Assembly (NCBI GenBank): GCA_024277475.1
Contig: JAJRVC010000349.1
Span: forward strand, 1-9,139
DNA: 9,139 nucleotides
Direction: 5' to 3'
Origin: Deltaproteobacteria bacterium
GTDB lineage: Bacteria; Desulfobacterota; Desulfobacteria; Desulfobacterales; JAFDCJ01
Shown here: in pieces, positions 1-6,407 of the stretch
Layout of the letters: each line of letters begins with the position of its first letter
How positions within the stretch are numbered: position 1 is the first letter of the stretch
Notes under the pieces: model-generated
Database searches by the model: none
What the model saw: only the letters and a program-made list of their open reading frames with translations
Told to the model about the DNA's origin: nothing
Position numbers and translations under genes: made by a program

Positions 1-1
1 T

Positions 2-397
2 AAAAAGAGGTCCCTGGAAATCATCGAATTTGCCGGCCTGTCCAGCATGGCAAACAAAGAGGCCCAGGGGTTGCCGCTTCCCTTGAGAAAACGGCTCGAG
101 TTGGCCAGGGCGCTGGCCACTGGGCCCAAAGTGCTTCTGCTCGATGAGGTCATGGCCGGGCTGAACCCAACCGAAGTGGATGAGTTGATTGTGCTGCTGA
201 GGGAAGTCAACCGTCAGGGGATCAGCATTTTATTGATCGAACACGTGATGCGGGGGGTCATGGCTCTATCTCAGCGGGTGATTGTCATCAGTTATGGCGT
301 GAAGATCGCCGAAGGTACCCCTGAAGAAGTGGTCGAAGACAAAGAAGTCATCGAAGCCTATCTCGGTAAGGAGTTTTTGAGTGCTCAAGGTAAATGA
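2..397 (+). CDS. livG: LivG-like branched-chain amino acid ABC transporter ATPase, 5'-truncated
   Basis: This is the C-terminal 131 residues of an ABC ATPase; the reading frame is open from the left window edge, so the start and Walker A lie outside. Visible motifs are Walker B with the D-loop (LLLDEVMAGLNPTE) and an H-loop histidine in LLIEHVM, followed by the usual LivG ending with a GTPEEV segment. EVMAGLNPTE is characteristic of LivG rather than LivF. The protein would sit on the cytoplasmic face of the LivHM permease and power uptake of branched-chain amino acids or, as in many environmental paralogues, another small carboxylate or amide. The ABC signature is unusual: where LSGGQ is expected the sequence reads LPLPLRKRLELARAL, without the glycine pair. 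The ATG at position 47 is internal and not the real start. The gene overlaps the following livF by 17 bp, so the two are almost certainly cotranscribed and translationally coupled. Confidence 0.9.
   Translation, partial: KKRSLEIIEFAGLSSMANKEAQGLPLPLRKRLELARALATGPKVLLLDEVMAGLNPTEVDELIVLLREVNRQGISILLIEHVMRGVMALSQRVIVISYGVKIAEGTPEEVVEDKEVIEAYLGKEFLSAQGK
367..373 (+). promoter_or_regulatory. Ribosome binding site of livF (supports the GTG start)
   Basis: TAAGGAG lies 7 nt upstream of the GTG at 381, inside the end of livG. It is a near-perfect Shine-Dalgarno sequence at good spacing. It justifies choosing the GTG over any later ATG; the frame also begins with the usual LivF opening (LKVNEIDVYYG). 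Confidence 0.8.
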
Positions 398-1085
398 AAT
401 CGATGTATACTATGGCGACCTGCAAGCCTTGAGAGAAGTCGGCATCGAGGTCAGGCAGGGGGAGGTCGTATCCGTGATTGGTTCCAACGGCGCCGGTAAA
501 TCCACCCTGTTAAAGACCATATCCGGAATGCTGAGACCCCGCAAAGGGGTGATTTCCCTAAACGGGAATGATATTTCCCATGCTCCGTCGTCTCACATCG
601 TCAAGCAGGGTATCAGCCATGTGCCGGAAGGCCGCCAGATTTTTCCCACCATGACGGTGCTGGAAAATCTGGAAATGGGCGCCCAGTTTCCGCGAACCAG
701 ACAATTGCAGCATGAAACCATGGAGCAGGTATTTGGCTATTTTCCCAGGTTAAAGGAACGTCTCAGCCAGAAAGCCGGGACTTTGAGCGGCGGCGAGCAG
801 CAAATGCTGGCCATGGGCCGTGGTTTGATGTCCCTGCCCAACCTCATGATGCTCGATGAACCATCGTTGGGTCTGGCGCCGGTTCTGGTGAGCACCATCT
901 TCGAAATTATTGCGAAAATCAACCAGCGGGGCACGTCGATCCTGTTGATCGAGCAAAATGTCTTTAACTCCCTTAAAATATCAGATCGCGGCTACGTGCT
1001 GGAAAACGGCCAAATTACGCTCAGCGGAGAAGGCCGGGAGCTGCTTGAAAATCCCCATATTCGCAAGACGTATCTGGGGCTATAA
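381..1085 (+). CDS. livF: LivF-like branched-chain amino acid ABC transporter ATPase
   Basis: A complete 234-residue ABC ATPase of normal LivF length. In order it has the A-loop tyrosine in DVYYGDLQAL, Walker A GSNGAGKST (residues 34-42), signature LSGGEQQMLAMGRGL (from residue 135), Walker B LMMLDEP (D159, E160) and LLIEQN. The last motif has glutamine where most ABC ATPases have the H-loop histidine, which is typical for LivF. It ends with the common LivF tail KTYLGL. With LivG it forms the ATPase pair of a Liv (HAAT) importer; the permease and binding-protein genes must lie upstream of the window. The GTG start is supported by a strong ribosome binding site within livG. The true substrate is not determined by this subunit, since many Liv-type systems in environmental bacteria import aromatic acids, amides or short acids. 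The next coding sequence, a broken cupin, begins one base after the stop codon. Confidence 0.95.
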   Translation: MLKVNEIDVYYGDLQALREVGIEVRQGEVVSVIGSNGAGKSTLLKTISGMLRPRKGVISLNGNDISHAPSSHIVKQGISHVPEGRQIFPTMTVLENLEMGAQFPRTRQLQHETMEQVFGYFPRLKERLSQKAGTLSGGEQQMLAMGRGLMSLPNLMMLDEPSLGLAPVLVSTIFEIIAKINQRGTSILLIEQNVFNSLKISDRGYVLENGQITLSGEGRELLENPHIRKTYLGL

Positions 1086-1086
1086 A

Positions 1087-1334
1087 ATGACTTTCGTGTT
1101 TTTCAGACCGGCACCCGGTTCGGTTGTACCCGAGCATTCTCAACTCCATGAAAAGATCGGCACGGTGATCAAAGGCTCAGTTGAGCTGAACATCGCCGGT
1201 GAGAAAAGGTGGTTTCCGCCGGCGGTGCTTATCCTATCCCCGGCGATGTGGTTCACAGCGGCATAACTCAGGGTGTGCCTGCAGAAGTCATCGAAGTGTT
1301 CTCACCCGCGAGGGAAGATCTGACGCGGGGTTGA
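1087..1334 (+). pseudogene. Small cupin-fold protein interrupted by a single-base frameshift
   Basis: Starting at the ATG one base after the livF stop, the frame reads MTFVFFRPAPGSVVPEHSQL and continues HEKIGTVIKG, a cupin first motif. It soon degenerates and stops at 1264-1266. A second frame picks up the missing half: GGAYPIPGDVVHSG, then ITQGVPAEVIEVFSPAREDL, ending at a TGA at 1332-1334. Restoring one base around 1213-1223, for instance a third C in TTTCCGCC, joins the two into a smooth 82-residue cupin with GEKRWFPAGGAYPIPGDVVH at the junction. The restored protein is a single-domain cupin of the kind often accompanying transport or catabolic genes. The first motif reads HSQLHEK where such cupins often have HSHPHEQ, so a metal-ligand position may also be altered; the second-motif histidine is kept. 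The break could be a real mutation or a sequencing or assembly error. Coupling to livF is likely because no strong ribosome binding site precedes it. Confidence 0.75.
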
Positions 1335-1346
1335 TTCCCATTTTTT
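1305..1346 (+). terminator. Weak candidate terminator after the liv-cupin genes
   Basis: CCCGCG (1305-1310) and CGCGGG (1324-1329) can form a 6-bp GC stem with a 13-nt loop. A run of six T follows at 1341-1346. The T-run starts 11 nt after the stem rather than directly at its foot, and the stem overlaps the end of the cupin frame, so this is a poor match to an intrinsic terminator. It is the only terminator-like signal between the Liv genes and the amidohydrolase gene. Confidence 0.22.
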
Positions 1347-1377
1347 AAACAACAGATTAATTAAAGGAAAATATCCA

Positions 1378-2325
1378 ATGTCAAAAATCATCGATTTGAG
1401 ACTTGATTTTCCACCTACCGCCCTAAAAATTGCCGAAACCATGAAATTCTTTATTTTAAACAAAGATGGCAAAGGCATTGCCAACTATCGCCGGATTTTC
1501 GGTCCCCAGTGGGCAGCATCCATGGGAACAAGTTTTGAAGAATTGGAAAAAAAAGGAGATGAACTTTCTGAAGATCAGCTTACCGCCTTTCTGCAAGAAC
1601 TGGCTCAGAAAATCGTCGTTACACCGGACCGGTTTGAAAAGCAGCTTGATGAGGCCGGTATCGAATGGGGTTTGACGGACCTTCCTGGAGATGATGAAAC
1701 CGCCGCATACCTTTCACAACTACCTGGACGGCTTTATGGCATGACTGTCTTCAACCCTTTTGAAGGAACCAGAGCCGTAAAAGACCTTGAATACGCTATC
1801 CGGGAAAAAGGTTTTAAGGCAGTGTATGCGTCACCTTACCGCTGGGGAATCAAGGCCAATGATCCCAGGTTTTATCCCTGTTATGCCAAGGCCATTGAGC
1901 TTGACATTCCGGTTTTTATTTATACGGCCATGAACTATCGCACCGATTATCCCATGGACGTGGGACGGCCCCTATACCTTGACCGTGTGGCCATCGACTT
2001 TCCTGAACTGCGAATCGTTGCCAGTTGTGGAGGCTGGCCCTGGGTACCCGAACTGGTTGGGGTGGCTCGCCGTCATCAAAACGTTTATATCGATACCTCC
2101 TCGCACCGTCCAAAATATCTTGCAGTGCCGGGCTCCGGCTTTGAAATGCTGATGCAGTTCGGCAATACGTTACTGCAGGATCGGATTGTGTTTGCTTCCG
2201 GGTCCGGGGATCTCGGACTTTCTATCAGCCAGGTAGTTAAAGAAATGAAAGAACTTCCCTTAAAGGATGCCGTCAAAAAGAAGTGGCTTTACAAAAATGC
2301 GCTGCAACTGTTTCGAATGGATTAG
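1378..2325 (+). CDS. Amidohydrolase-2 family TIM-barrel protein lacking the usual metal ligands
   Basis: A 315-residue protein; an AAAGGAAA Shine-Dalgarno sequence about 7 nt upstream supports the ATG. Its fold signals match amidohydrolase family 2 (2-amino-3-carboxymuconate semialdehyde decarboxylase-like): an N-terminal IIDLRLDFPP strand, DPRFYPCYAKAIELDIPVFIY, GRPLYLDRVAIDFPELRIV, GGWPWVPELVGVARRHQNVYIDTS and IVFASGSG. The residues that normally bind metal are replaced. The N-terminal HxH becomes R8 and D10, the barrel histidine is Y182, the histidine before GGxPW is C217, and the aspartate of the usual GSD motif is G275. It is therefore unlikely to be a classical zinc or manganese hydrolase or decarboxylase; related proteins beginning with an RxR-type motif are annotated as amidohydrolases without known function. 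Residues 50-85 form an extra charged helical segment. It lies between the Liv genes and the Pot-like importer, 48 bp from the latter, so a role in handling the imported solute is plausible but inferred. Confidence 0.8.
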   Translation: MSKIIDLRLDFPPTALKIAETMKFFILNKDGKGIANYRRIFGPQWAASMGTSFEELEKKGDELSEDQLTAFLQELAQKIVVTPDRFEKQLDEAGIEWGLTDLPGDDETAAYLSQLPGRLYGMTVFNPFEGTRAVKDLEYAIREKGFKAVYASPYRWGIKANDPRFYPCYAKAIELDIPVFIYTAMNYRTDYPMDVGRPLYLDRVAIDFPELRIVASCGGWPWVPELVGVARRHQNVYIDTSSHRPKYLAVPGSGFEMLMQFGNTLLQDRIVFASGSGDLGLSISQVVKEMKELPLKDAVKKKWLYKNALQLFRMD

Positions 2326-2373
2326 TGTCTGTGCTGAACCCGTGGAGTACTATCAATAAGGAGGGAACTCATT

Positions 2374-3489
2374 ATGCCCCCTGAGGGCAACGACATCATC
2401 ACGGGCGCACAAGTCGAGGTCCGATCCCTGGAAAAGCATTTCGGGCCGGTTAAGGCCGTTGATGATATTACCTTTTTTTCCGAGCCCGGTAGTTTTGTGA
2501 CGCTGCTCGGGCCTAGCGGTTCCGGAAAAACGACGACTTTAAACATCATCGCCGGATTTGAATCTCCAACTGCAGGTGAGGTTCTTTTAGGCTCAGAGTC
2601 CATCACCTCTATACCAACCTATAAGAGAAATATCGGCATGGTCTTTCAAAACTATGCCCTCTTTCCCCATATGACCGTGGTTCAGAATATAGCCTATCCG
2701 CTGCAGATGAGACGTATGAATAAATCTCAGATAAACCAAATGGTCGGTGAAGCCTTGCAGATGATACAGCTGGATGGATTCGAAGATCGTTATCCCAAGC
2801 AGCTTTCCGGTGGACAGCAGCAGCGTGTAGCGATCGCGAGGGCTCTGGTTTTCAAACCGCCGCTATTGCTTATGGATGAACCCCTGGGTGCGCTGGACAA
2901 AAAGCTGCGTGAGCAAATGCAGATTGAAATCAAACGGATTCAAAACCAGACCGGCATAACGGTTATCTATGTAACCCACGACCAGGAAGAAGCACTCGTG
3001 ATGTCTGATCAGATTATCATTTTAAACAACGGCCGCCTTCAGCAGATTGGAAGCCCTGCAGAAATCTACGACAAGCCTCAGAACTCTTTTGTTGCGGACT
3101 TTATTGGAGAGACAAACCTTTTTGAGGCAGAAATTCGAAAAGAAGACGGTCATTTTACAATTGAGATCAGTGATTTAGATACACAATTCGACCTGCCCTC
3201 GGAAGTGGCTCCTGCCCCGGGGAAAATGTCAATCTCTATTCGCCCGGAAATGCTTTGGTTGGAAGACAAGACAACTGGCCGGCCTGGCATTGAAGGCCAA
3301 ATTGAAGAACTCATATATGTCGGTGAGAGCACGAAATACATCATCAGGGTTTTAAATAAGCAGGTGGTTATCAAACAACCAAAACGCACCGACACGGGTA
3401 CATTTAAGAAAGGCGATCAGATCATCATTCAATTTAACATCGCTGATATGGTTTTCATAGAAAGCGAAATAAAATCAGAAAGGAGATAA
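2374..3489 (+). CDS. potA: Polyamine-type ABC transporter ATPase (PotA-like)
   Basis: A complete 371-residue importer ATPase preceded by a strong AAGGAGGG ribosome binding site. It has Walker A GPSGSGKTT (residues 46-54), Q-loop FQNYALFPHMTV, signature LSGGQQQRVAIARAL (from residue 144), Walker B LLLMDEPLGALD (D168, E169) and the H-loop histidine H202 in THDQEEAL. After FIGETNLFEAEI (about residue 243 onward) a C-terminal TOBE/OB-type regulatory region of about 120 residues follows, ending in the VFIES segment typical of PotA. This places it in the polyamine/opine/iron (PotA/FbpC-like) class of importers, not the Liv class. It would energise the two permeases encoded at 4599-6268. The gene is followed after only 4 bp by the binding-protein gene, so cotranscription is near certain. 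The class is secure, but the symbol is by similarity and polyamine specificity is not shown. Confidence 0.93.
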   Translation: MPPEGNDIITGAQVEVRSLEKHFGPVKAVDDITFFSEPGSFVTLLGPSGSGKTTTLNIIAGFESPTAGEVLLGSESITSIPTYKRNIGMVFQNYALFPHMTVVQNIAYPLQMRRMNKSQINQMVGEALQMIQLDGFEDRYPKQLSGGQQQRVAIARALVFKPPLLLMDEPLGALDKKLREQMQIEIKRIQNQTGITVIYVTHDQEEALVMSDQIIILNNGRLQQIGSPAEIYDKPQNSFVADFIGETNLFEAEIRKEDGHFTIEISDLDTQFDLPSEVAPAPGKMSISIRPEMLWLEDKTTGRPGIEGQIEELIYVGESTKYIIRVLNKQVVIKQPKRTDTGTFKKGDQIIIQFNIADMVFIESEIKSERR

Positions 3490-3493
3490 GAAG

Positions 3494-4549
3494 ATGCAAA
3501 AAGTATTATCGCATACACTGTTGGTTTTAGCTGCCATCATGGCATCGATCAGTATTCCGGCCATCAATCCTTCCCCGGCAGAATCCGCAGAGGGCAAGAC
3601 ACTGGTCTATAATAGTTCCGGCGGTATTGTAGAAAAGGTAGCCAAACAGGTATTTGCACAACCCTACGAGCAGCAGACCGGAACAAAAATCACGTTTACG
3701 GCCCCCGTCAATTTTGCCAAATTGAAAGCCATGTGTGAAAGCGGCAACATCGAATGGGACATTACCGAAGTAGGACCTGAAGACATGATTCGAGGCAAAA
3801 AACGCGGTTATCTGGAGCCCATCGATTACAGTGTCGTTGATAAATCCGATTTTCTTCCAGGATTGGCCTATTCTCATGCGGTTCCGGCTGCGTTTTACTC
3901 TACTGTGTTAGCTTATAACACTCAGAAATTTCCGGCCGGCAAAGAACCCAAATCCTGGGCGGATTTTTGGAATGTTAAAAAGTTTCCAGGGCCCAGAAGC
4001 CTGCCAAATTACCCCACTACTATGGAAATCGCGCTATTAGCCGATGGTGTTCCTCCGGATAAGGTCTATCCCCTCGATGAGGAACGCGCCTGGAAGAGTC
4101 TTGACAAGATCAAGCCCCATGTTTCCGTGTGGTGGACCATGCCGGCCAAACCGGCTCAACTTCTGGCCGATGGCGAAGTTGATATGGCCGCAGCGTTTAA
4201 CGGGCGGGTGACAGGGATACAGAAGGAGGGCGTACCCGTGGCAATCCAATGGAATCAGCAGATTCTTTTGGTTGCGTATAACGCAGTGGTTAAGGGCGCA
4301 AAAAACAAAGAAGAAGCCATGAAGTTTTTGGCTTTTATGCTGAAACCTGAACTGCAGGCCGCCTGGGTAAAAATTATTCCATATCCGGGACCCAGCAAAT
4401 CCATGTTTGACCACCTGCCACCGGAGGTGTCCAAGAATCTTCCCACCTATCCGGAATATTATAAACTAGGCGTTAAGCGTGACTATGCATATTGGGTGGA
4501 GCATGAGGAACGATTGATGGAAGAGTGGAATGCATGGATGTTGAAGTAA
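3494..4549 (+). CDS. Periplasmic solute-binding protein of the polyamine-type ABC importer
   Basis: A 351-residue extracellular binding protein with an AAAGGAGAT ribosome binding site overlapping the end of the ATPase gene. Residues 1-32 form a signal peptide: a short basic start (MQK), a hydrophobic core LLVLAAIMASISIPAI and likely cleavage near SPA or ESA. No lipobox cysteine is present, so the product should be a free periplasmic protein in a Gram-negative cell. The mature part starts LVYNSSGGIVEKV and carries landmarks of PotD-like class-II binding proteins, including WDITEVGPEDM, VLAYNTQKF, SWADFWNVKKFPGPRSL and a hinge region around AFNGRVTG. Clear sequence evidence for the acidic polyamine-binding pocket of PotD is not something I can assign, so the ligand remains open (polyamine, amino-acid derivative or another small amine). 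It is the second gene of the importer operon, followed by a hairpin and then the permeases. Confidence 0.9.
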   Translation: MQKVLSHTLLVLAAIMASISIPAINPSPAESAEGKTLVYNSSGGIVEKVAKQVFAQPYEQQTGTKITFTAPVNFAKLKAMCESGNIEWDITEVGPEDMIRGKKRGYLEPIDYSVVDKSDFLPGLAYSHAVPAAFYSTVLAYNTQKFPAGKEPKSWADFWNVKKFPGPRSLPNYPTTMEIALLADGVPPDKVYPLDEERAWKSLDKIKPHVSVWWTMPAKPAQLLADGEVDMAAAFNGRVTGIQKEGVPVAIQWNQQILLVAYNAVVKGAKNKEEAMKFLAFMLKPELQAAWVKIIPYPGPSKSMFDHLPPEVSKNLPTYPEYYKLGVKRDYAYWVEHEERLMEEWNAWMLK

Positions 4550-4558
4550 TAACCCCCG

Positions 4559-4588
4559 TGTTGCAGCGTTGAGGATAATATTGCAACA
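4559..4588 (+). promoter_or_regulatory. Inverted repeat between the binding-protein and permease genes
   Basis: TGTTGCA (4559-4565) is exactly complementary to TGCAACA (4582-4588), giving a 7-bp stem plus a possible G-U pair and a loop of about 16 nt. It begins 9 bp after the binding-protein stop codon and ends 10 nt before the likely permease ATG. No T-run follows, so it is not an intrinsic terminator. A stem-loop here could protect the upstream message from 3' exonucleases or limit permease translation, as known for several binding-protein-dependent operons. The function is inferred. Confidence 0.45.
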
Positions 4589-4598
4589 AGAGCATATT

Positions 4599-5456
4599 AT
4601 GGGTGCGCAGAAGAAAACCTGGAGATCTGTTGACCCGGTATTTTATTTATTGCTGCCGGCTTTAATATTACTGGTCGTTTTCATGGTAGTGCCGGTGGTC
4701 CGGATTTTTCTTCTCAGTTTTTTTGACCCTGATTTTACCCTGAAACACTATCTGAAATTTTATAAAATTGGCGTTTATCTAAAAATTCTCATACGCACAT
4801 TAACCATATCCCTTATGGTAAGCATCTGCTGTTTGATCGTCGGGTATCCGGTTGCTTACCTGATGGCCGATGTCTCTCCCCAGACGGCAAAAATTTTATT
4901 GATCTTTGTGGTGCTTCCAATGTGGACCGGTATTTTAGTCCGTACCTATGCCTGGATGGTTCTATTGGGTAGAAAGGGTGTATTGAACAAATTGCTTATC
5001 TATTTCGATGTGATTGCAGAGCCCATAAAGGTACTGTACACAACGAAAGCAGTTGTTCTGGCGATGGTTCAGATACTGGTTCCTTTAATGATTTTACCCT
5101 TGTATGCCACCATGAAAGGGATCGATCGTAACCTGTTGAAAGCATCCAATATTTTGGGTGCAGGACCCTTGCGCACGTTTTGGCGCATATTTCTACCATT
5201 GAGCACGCCCGGCATTATGGCTGGTTTCACATTGGTTTTTATCTTATCGATGGCTTTTTTTATTACACCGGCCCTTGTCGGAGGGCGCAAGGACATAATG
5301 ATCGCGATGCTGATTGAAAGCCAGGTCACCAGACTGCTCAACTGGGGATTCGCCGCTGCCTTATCCTTGATTTTGATGGCGATGACATTAATAATCATTG
5401 TGATTTTCTATAAATTTATCGGGATAAATCGATTTATCGGCTCTGCAGAAACGTAA
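4599..5456 (+). CDS. potB: ABC transporter permease, PotB-like
   Basis: A 285-residue inner-membrane permease, counting from the ATG at 4599 (MGAQKKTWRSVDPVFYLLLP). The frame is also open from a TTG at 4569, ten residues earlier. That start has no ribosome binding site and lies in the loop of the intergenic inverted repeat, so the ATG, with a weak AAGAG 6 nt upstream, is preferred. About six membrane spans are evident, the first being YLLLPALILLVVFMVVPVV. The EAA loop, which docks on the ATPase, starts around residue 181 (KASNILGAGPLRTFWRIFLP) and is followed by LSTPGIMAGFTLVF. YPVAYLMA and MWTGILVRTYAWMVLL are typical of PotB and related permeases. It would pair with the next gene to form the transmembrane channel of the importer. 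The weak initiation signal fits lower expression than the binding protein. Confidence 0.92.
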   Translation: MGAQKKTWRSVDPVFYLLLPALILLVVFMVVPVVRIFLLSFFDPDFTLKHYLKFYKIGVYLKILIRTLTISLMVSICCLIVGYPVAYLMADVSPQTAKILLIFVVLPMWTGILVRTYAWMVLLGRKGVLNKLLIYFDVIAEPIKVLYTTKAVVLAMVQILVPLMILPLYATMKGIDRNLLKASNILGAGPLRTFWRIFLPLSTPGIMAGFTLVFILSMAFFITPALVGGRKDIMIAMLIESQVTRLLNWGFAAALSLILMAMTLIIIVIFYKFIGINRFIGSAET

Positions 5457-5470
5457 CTGTATCTTAAATA

Positions 5471-6268
5471 ATGGCAAAAAATTTAAAACCGGGACGAATT
5501 TTGCTTTGGGGCGTGGTTATAATGGTACTGTTCTTTTTAGCCATTCCGCTTTTCGTGGTGTTCCCTATTTCGCTGAGCTCTTCAAGCTATCTAGAATTTC
5601 CGCCCAAAAGTCTCTCATTGCAGTGGTATCAGAATTATTTCTCCAGCCACGTATGGATTGCGGCAACAGTCTTAAGTTTCAAAGTCGGATTGATGGTGAT
5701 GATTGTTGCATCCGTTTTCGGAACATTGGCCGCATTTGGATTCAATCGCCGAAACTTCCGCTGGAAAGGCGGAATTTTTATCTTTTTAATGTCGCCAATG
5801 ATCATCCCACACATTGTGATTTCGGTGGGAATTTACAGTTTTTTTGCCAAGCTGCGTCTGATTGAAAACTACTGGGGTTTGGTGCTCGGACATTCAATTA
5901 TTGCGACTCCATTTGTTTTCATAAATGTGTTTGCGGCATTGCAGGGCTTTGACAAGACCCTGGAAAAGGCTTCTGCCAGCTTGGGAGCCCATCCCTTTAA
6001 AACTTTCTATCGTATAACCTTTCCGCTGATTCGGCCGGGAATTATTGTGGGCGCTTTATTTGCCTTTCTGACATCCTTTGATGAGCTGGTGATATCCATG
6101 TGGGTTAGTGGAACGCGCCATACACTGCCGGTTCAAATGTGGATGGATGTACGCCTTGAAATTAATCCGACCCTGGCAGCGGTTTCATCATTGCTGATTG
6201 CATTGTCGATTTTGACATTTTTTAGTGCGGAAATGATACGGCGGAGGACGGAACGAAAATACAATTAG
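5471..6268 (+). CDS. potC: ABC transporter permease, PotC-like
   Basis: A 265-residue inner-membrane permease with about six membrane spans; the first is ILLWGVVIMVLFFLAIPLFV. The PotC-type opening SLSSSSYLEFPPKSLSLQWY and the EAA loop near residues 165-185 (EKASASLGAHPFKTFYRITF), then PLIRPGIIVGALFAFLTSFDEL, identify the family. It begins 14 bp after the potB-like stop codon. No convincing Shine-Dalgarno sequence precedes the ATG, so translation is probably coupled to the upstream permease. With PotB it forms the heterodimeric channel; the ATPase and periplasmic receptor are the two preceding genes, making the importer complete. It is the last transporter gene: a 139-bp gap separates it from the acyl-CoA ligase. 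Confidence 0.92.
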   Translation: MAKNLKPGRILLWGVVIMVLFFLAIPLFVVFPISLSSSSYLEFPPKSLSLQWYQNYFSSHVWIAATVLSFKVGLMVMIVASVFGTLAAFGFNRRNFRWKGGIFIFLMSPMIIPHIVISVGIYSFFAKLRLIENYWGLVLGHSIIATPFVFINVFAALQGFDKTLEKASASLGAHPFKTFYRITFPLIRPGIIVGALFAFLTSFDELVISMWVSGTRHTLPVQMWMDVRLEINPTLAAVSSLLIALSILTFFSAEMIRRRTERKYN

Positions 6269-6407
6269 TGGCTACGTATATGTTGCAGTATTGGAACGAA
6301 AGTGAATACGTGACGATATCCCCTAAAAAAAATATCATCTAAAGAGCCTTTATAGTTTTAACACCCTCGGGGTCCGGATTTAGGATGGCGTATTGAGAGG
6401 AGCAATT
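6269..6407 (+). other. Intergenic spacer between the importer and the CoA ligase
   Basis: 139 bp without a gene. It contains an imperfect inverted repeat, GACGATAT (6312-6319) with ATATCATC (6332-6339), an 8-bp stem with one mismatch around an A-rich loop. It also contains a TATAGT box (6351-6356) resembling a -10 element but without a matching -35. A transcription boundary here is possible but not demonstrated; no convincing terminator is present. Confidence 0.3.
6395..6402 (+). promoter_or_regulatory. Ribosome binding site that fixes the CoA ligase start
   Basis: GAGAGGAG lies 5 nt before the ATG at 6408. The open frame extends five codons further, to a TTG at 6393, but that codon immediately precedes this Shine-Dalgarno sequence and has none of its own, so the ATG is the better start. 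Confidence 0.7.

Noticed and set aside
958..1086. Upstream extension of the cupin frame overlapping livF
   Set aside because: The translated stretch before the ATG at 1087 is a shadow of livF in another frame; cupin similarity only begins after 1087.
1331..1360. Possible promoter TTGATT...GATTAA ahead of the amidohydrolase gene
   Set aside because: The -10 part matches at only about 3 of 6 bases and the region is simply AT-rich, so the evidence is too weak to list.
4037..4414. Open frame on the minus strand, 125 codons
   Set aside because: It lies wholly inside the solute-binding protein gene, has no ribosome binding site and no recognisable motif; the plus-strand protein explains the region.
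6362..6372. Short hairpin ACCC-TCG-GGGT before the CoA ligase gene
   Set aside because: A 4-bp stem without a T-run; not a credible terminator or riboswitch element.
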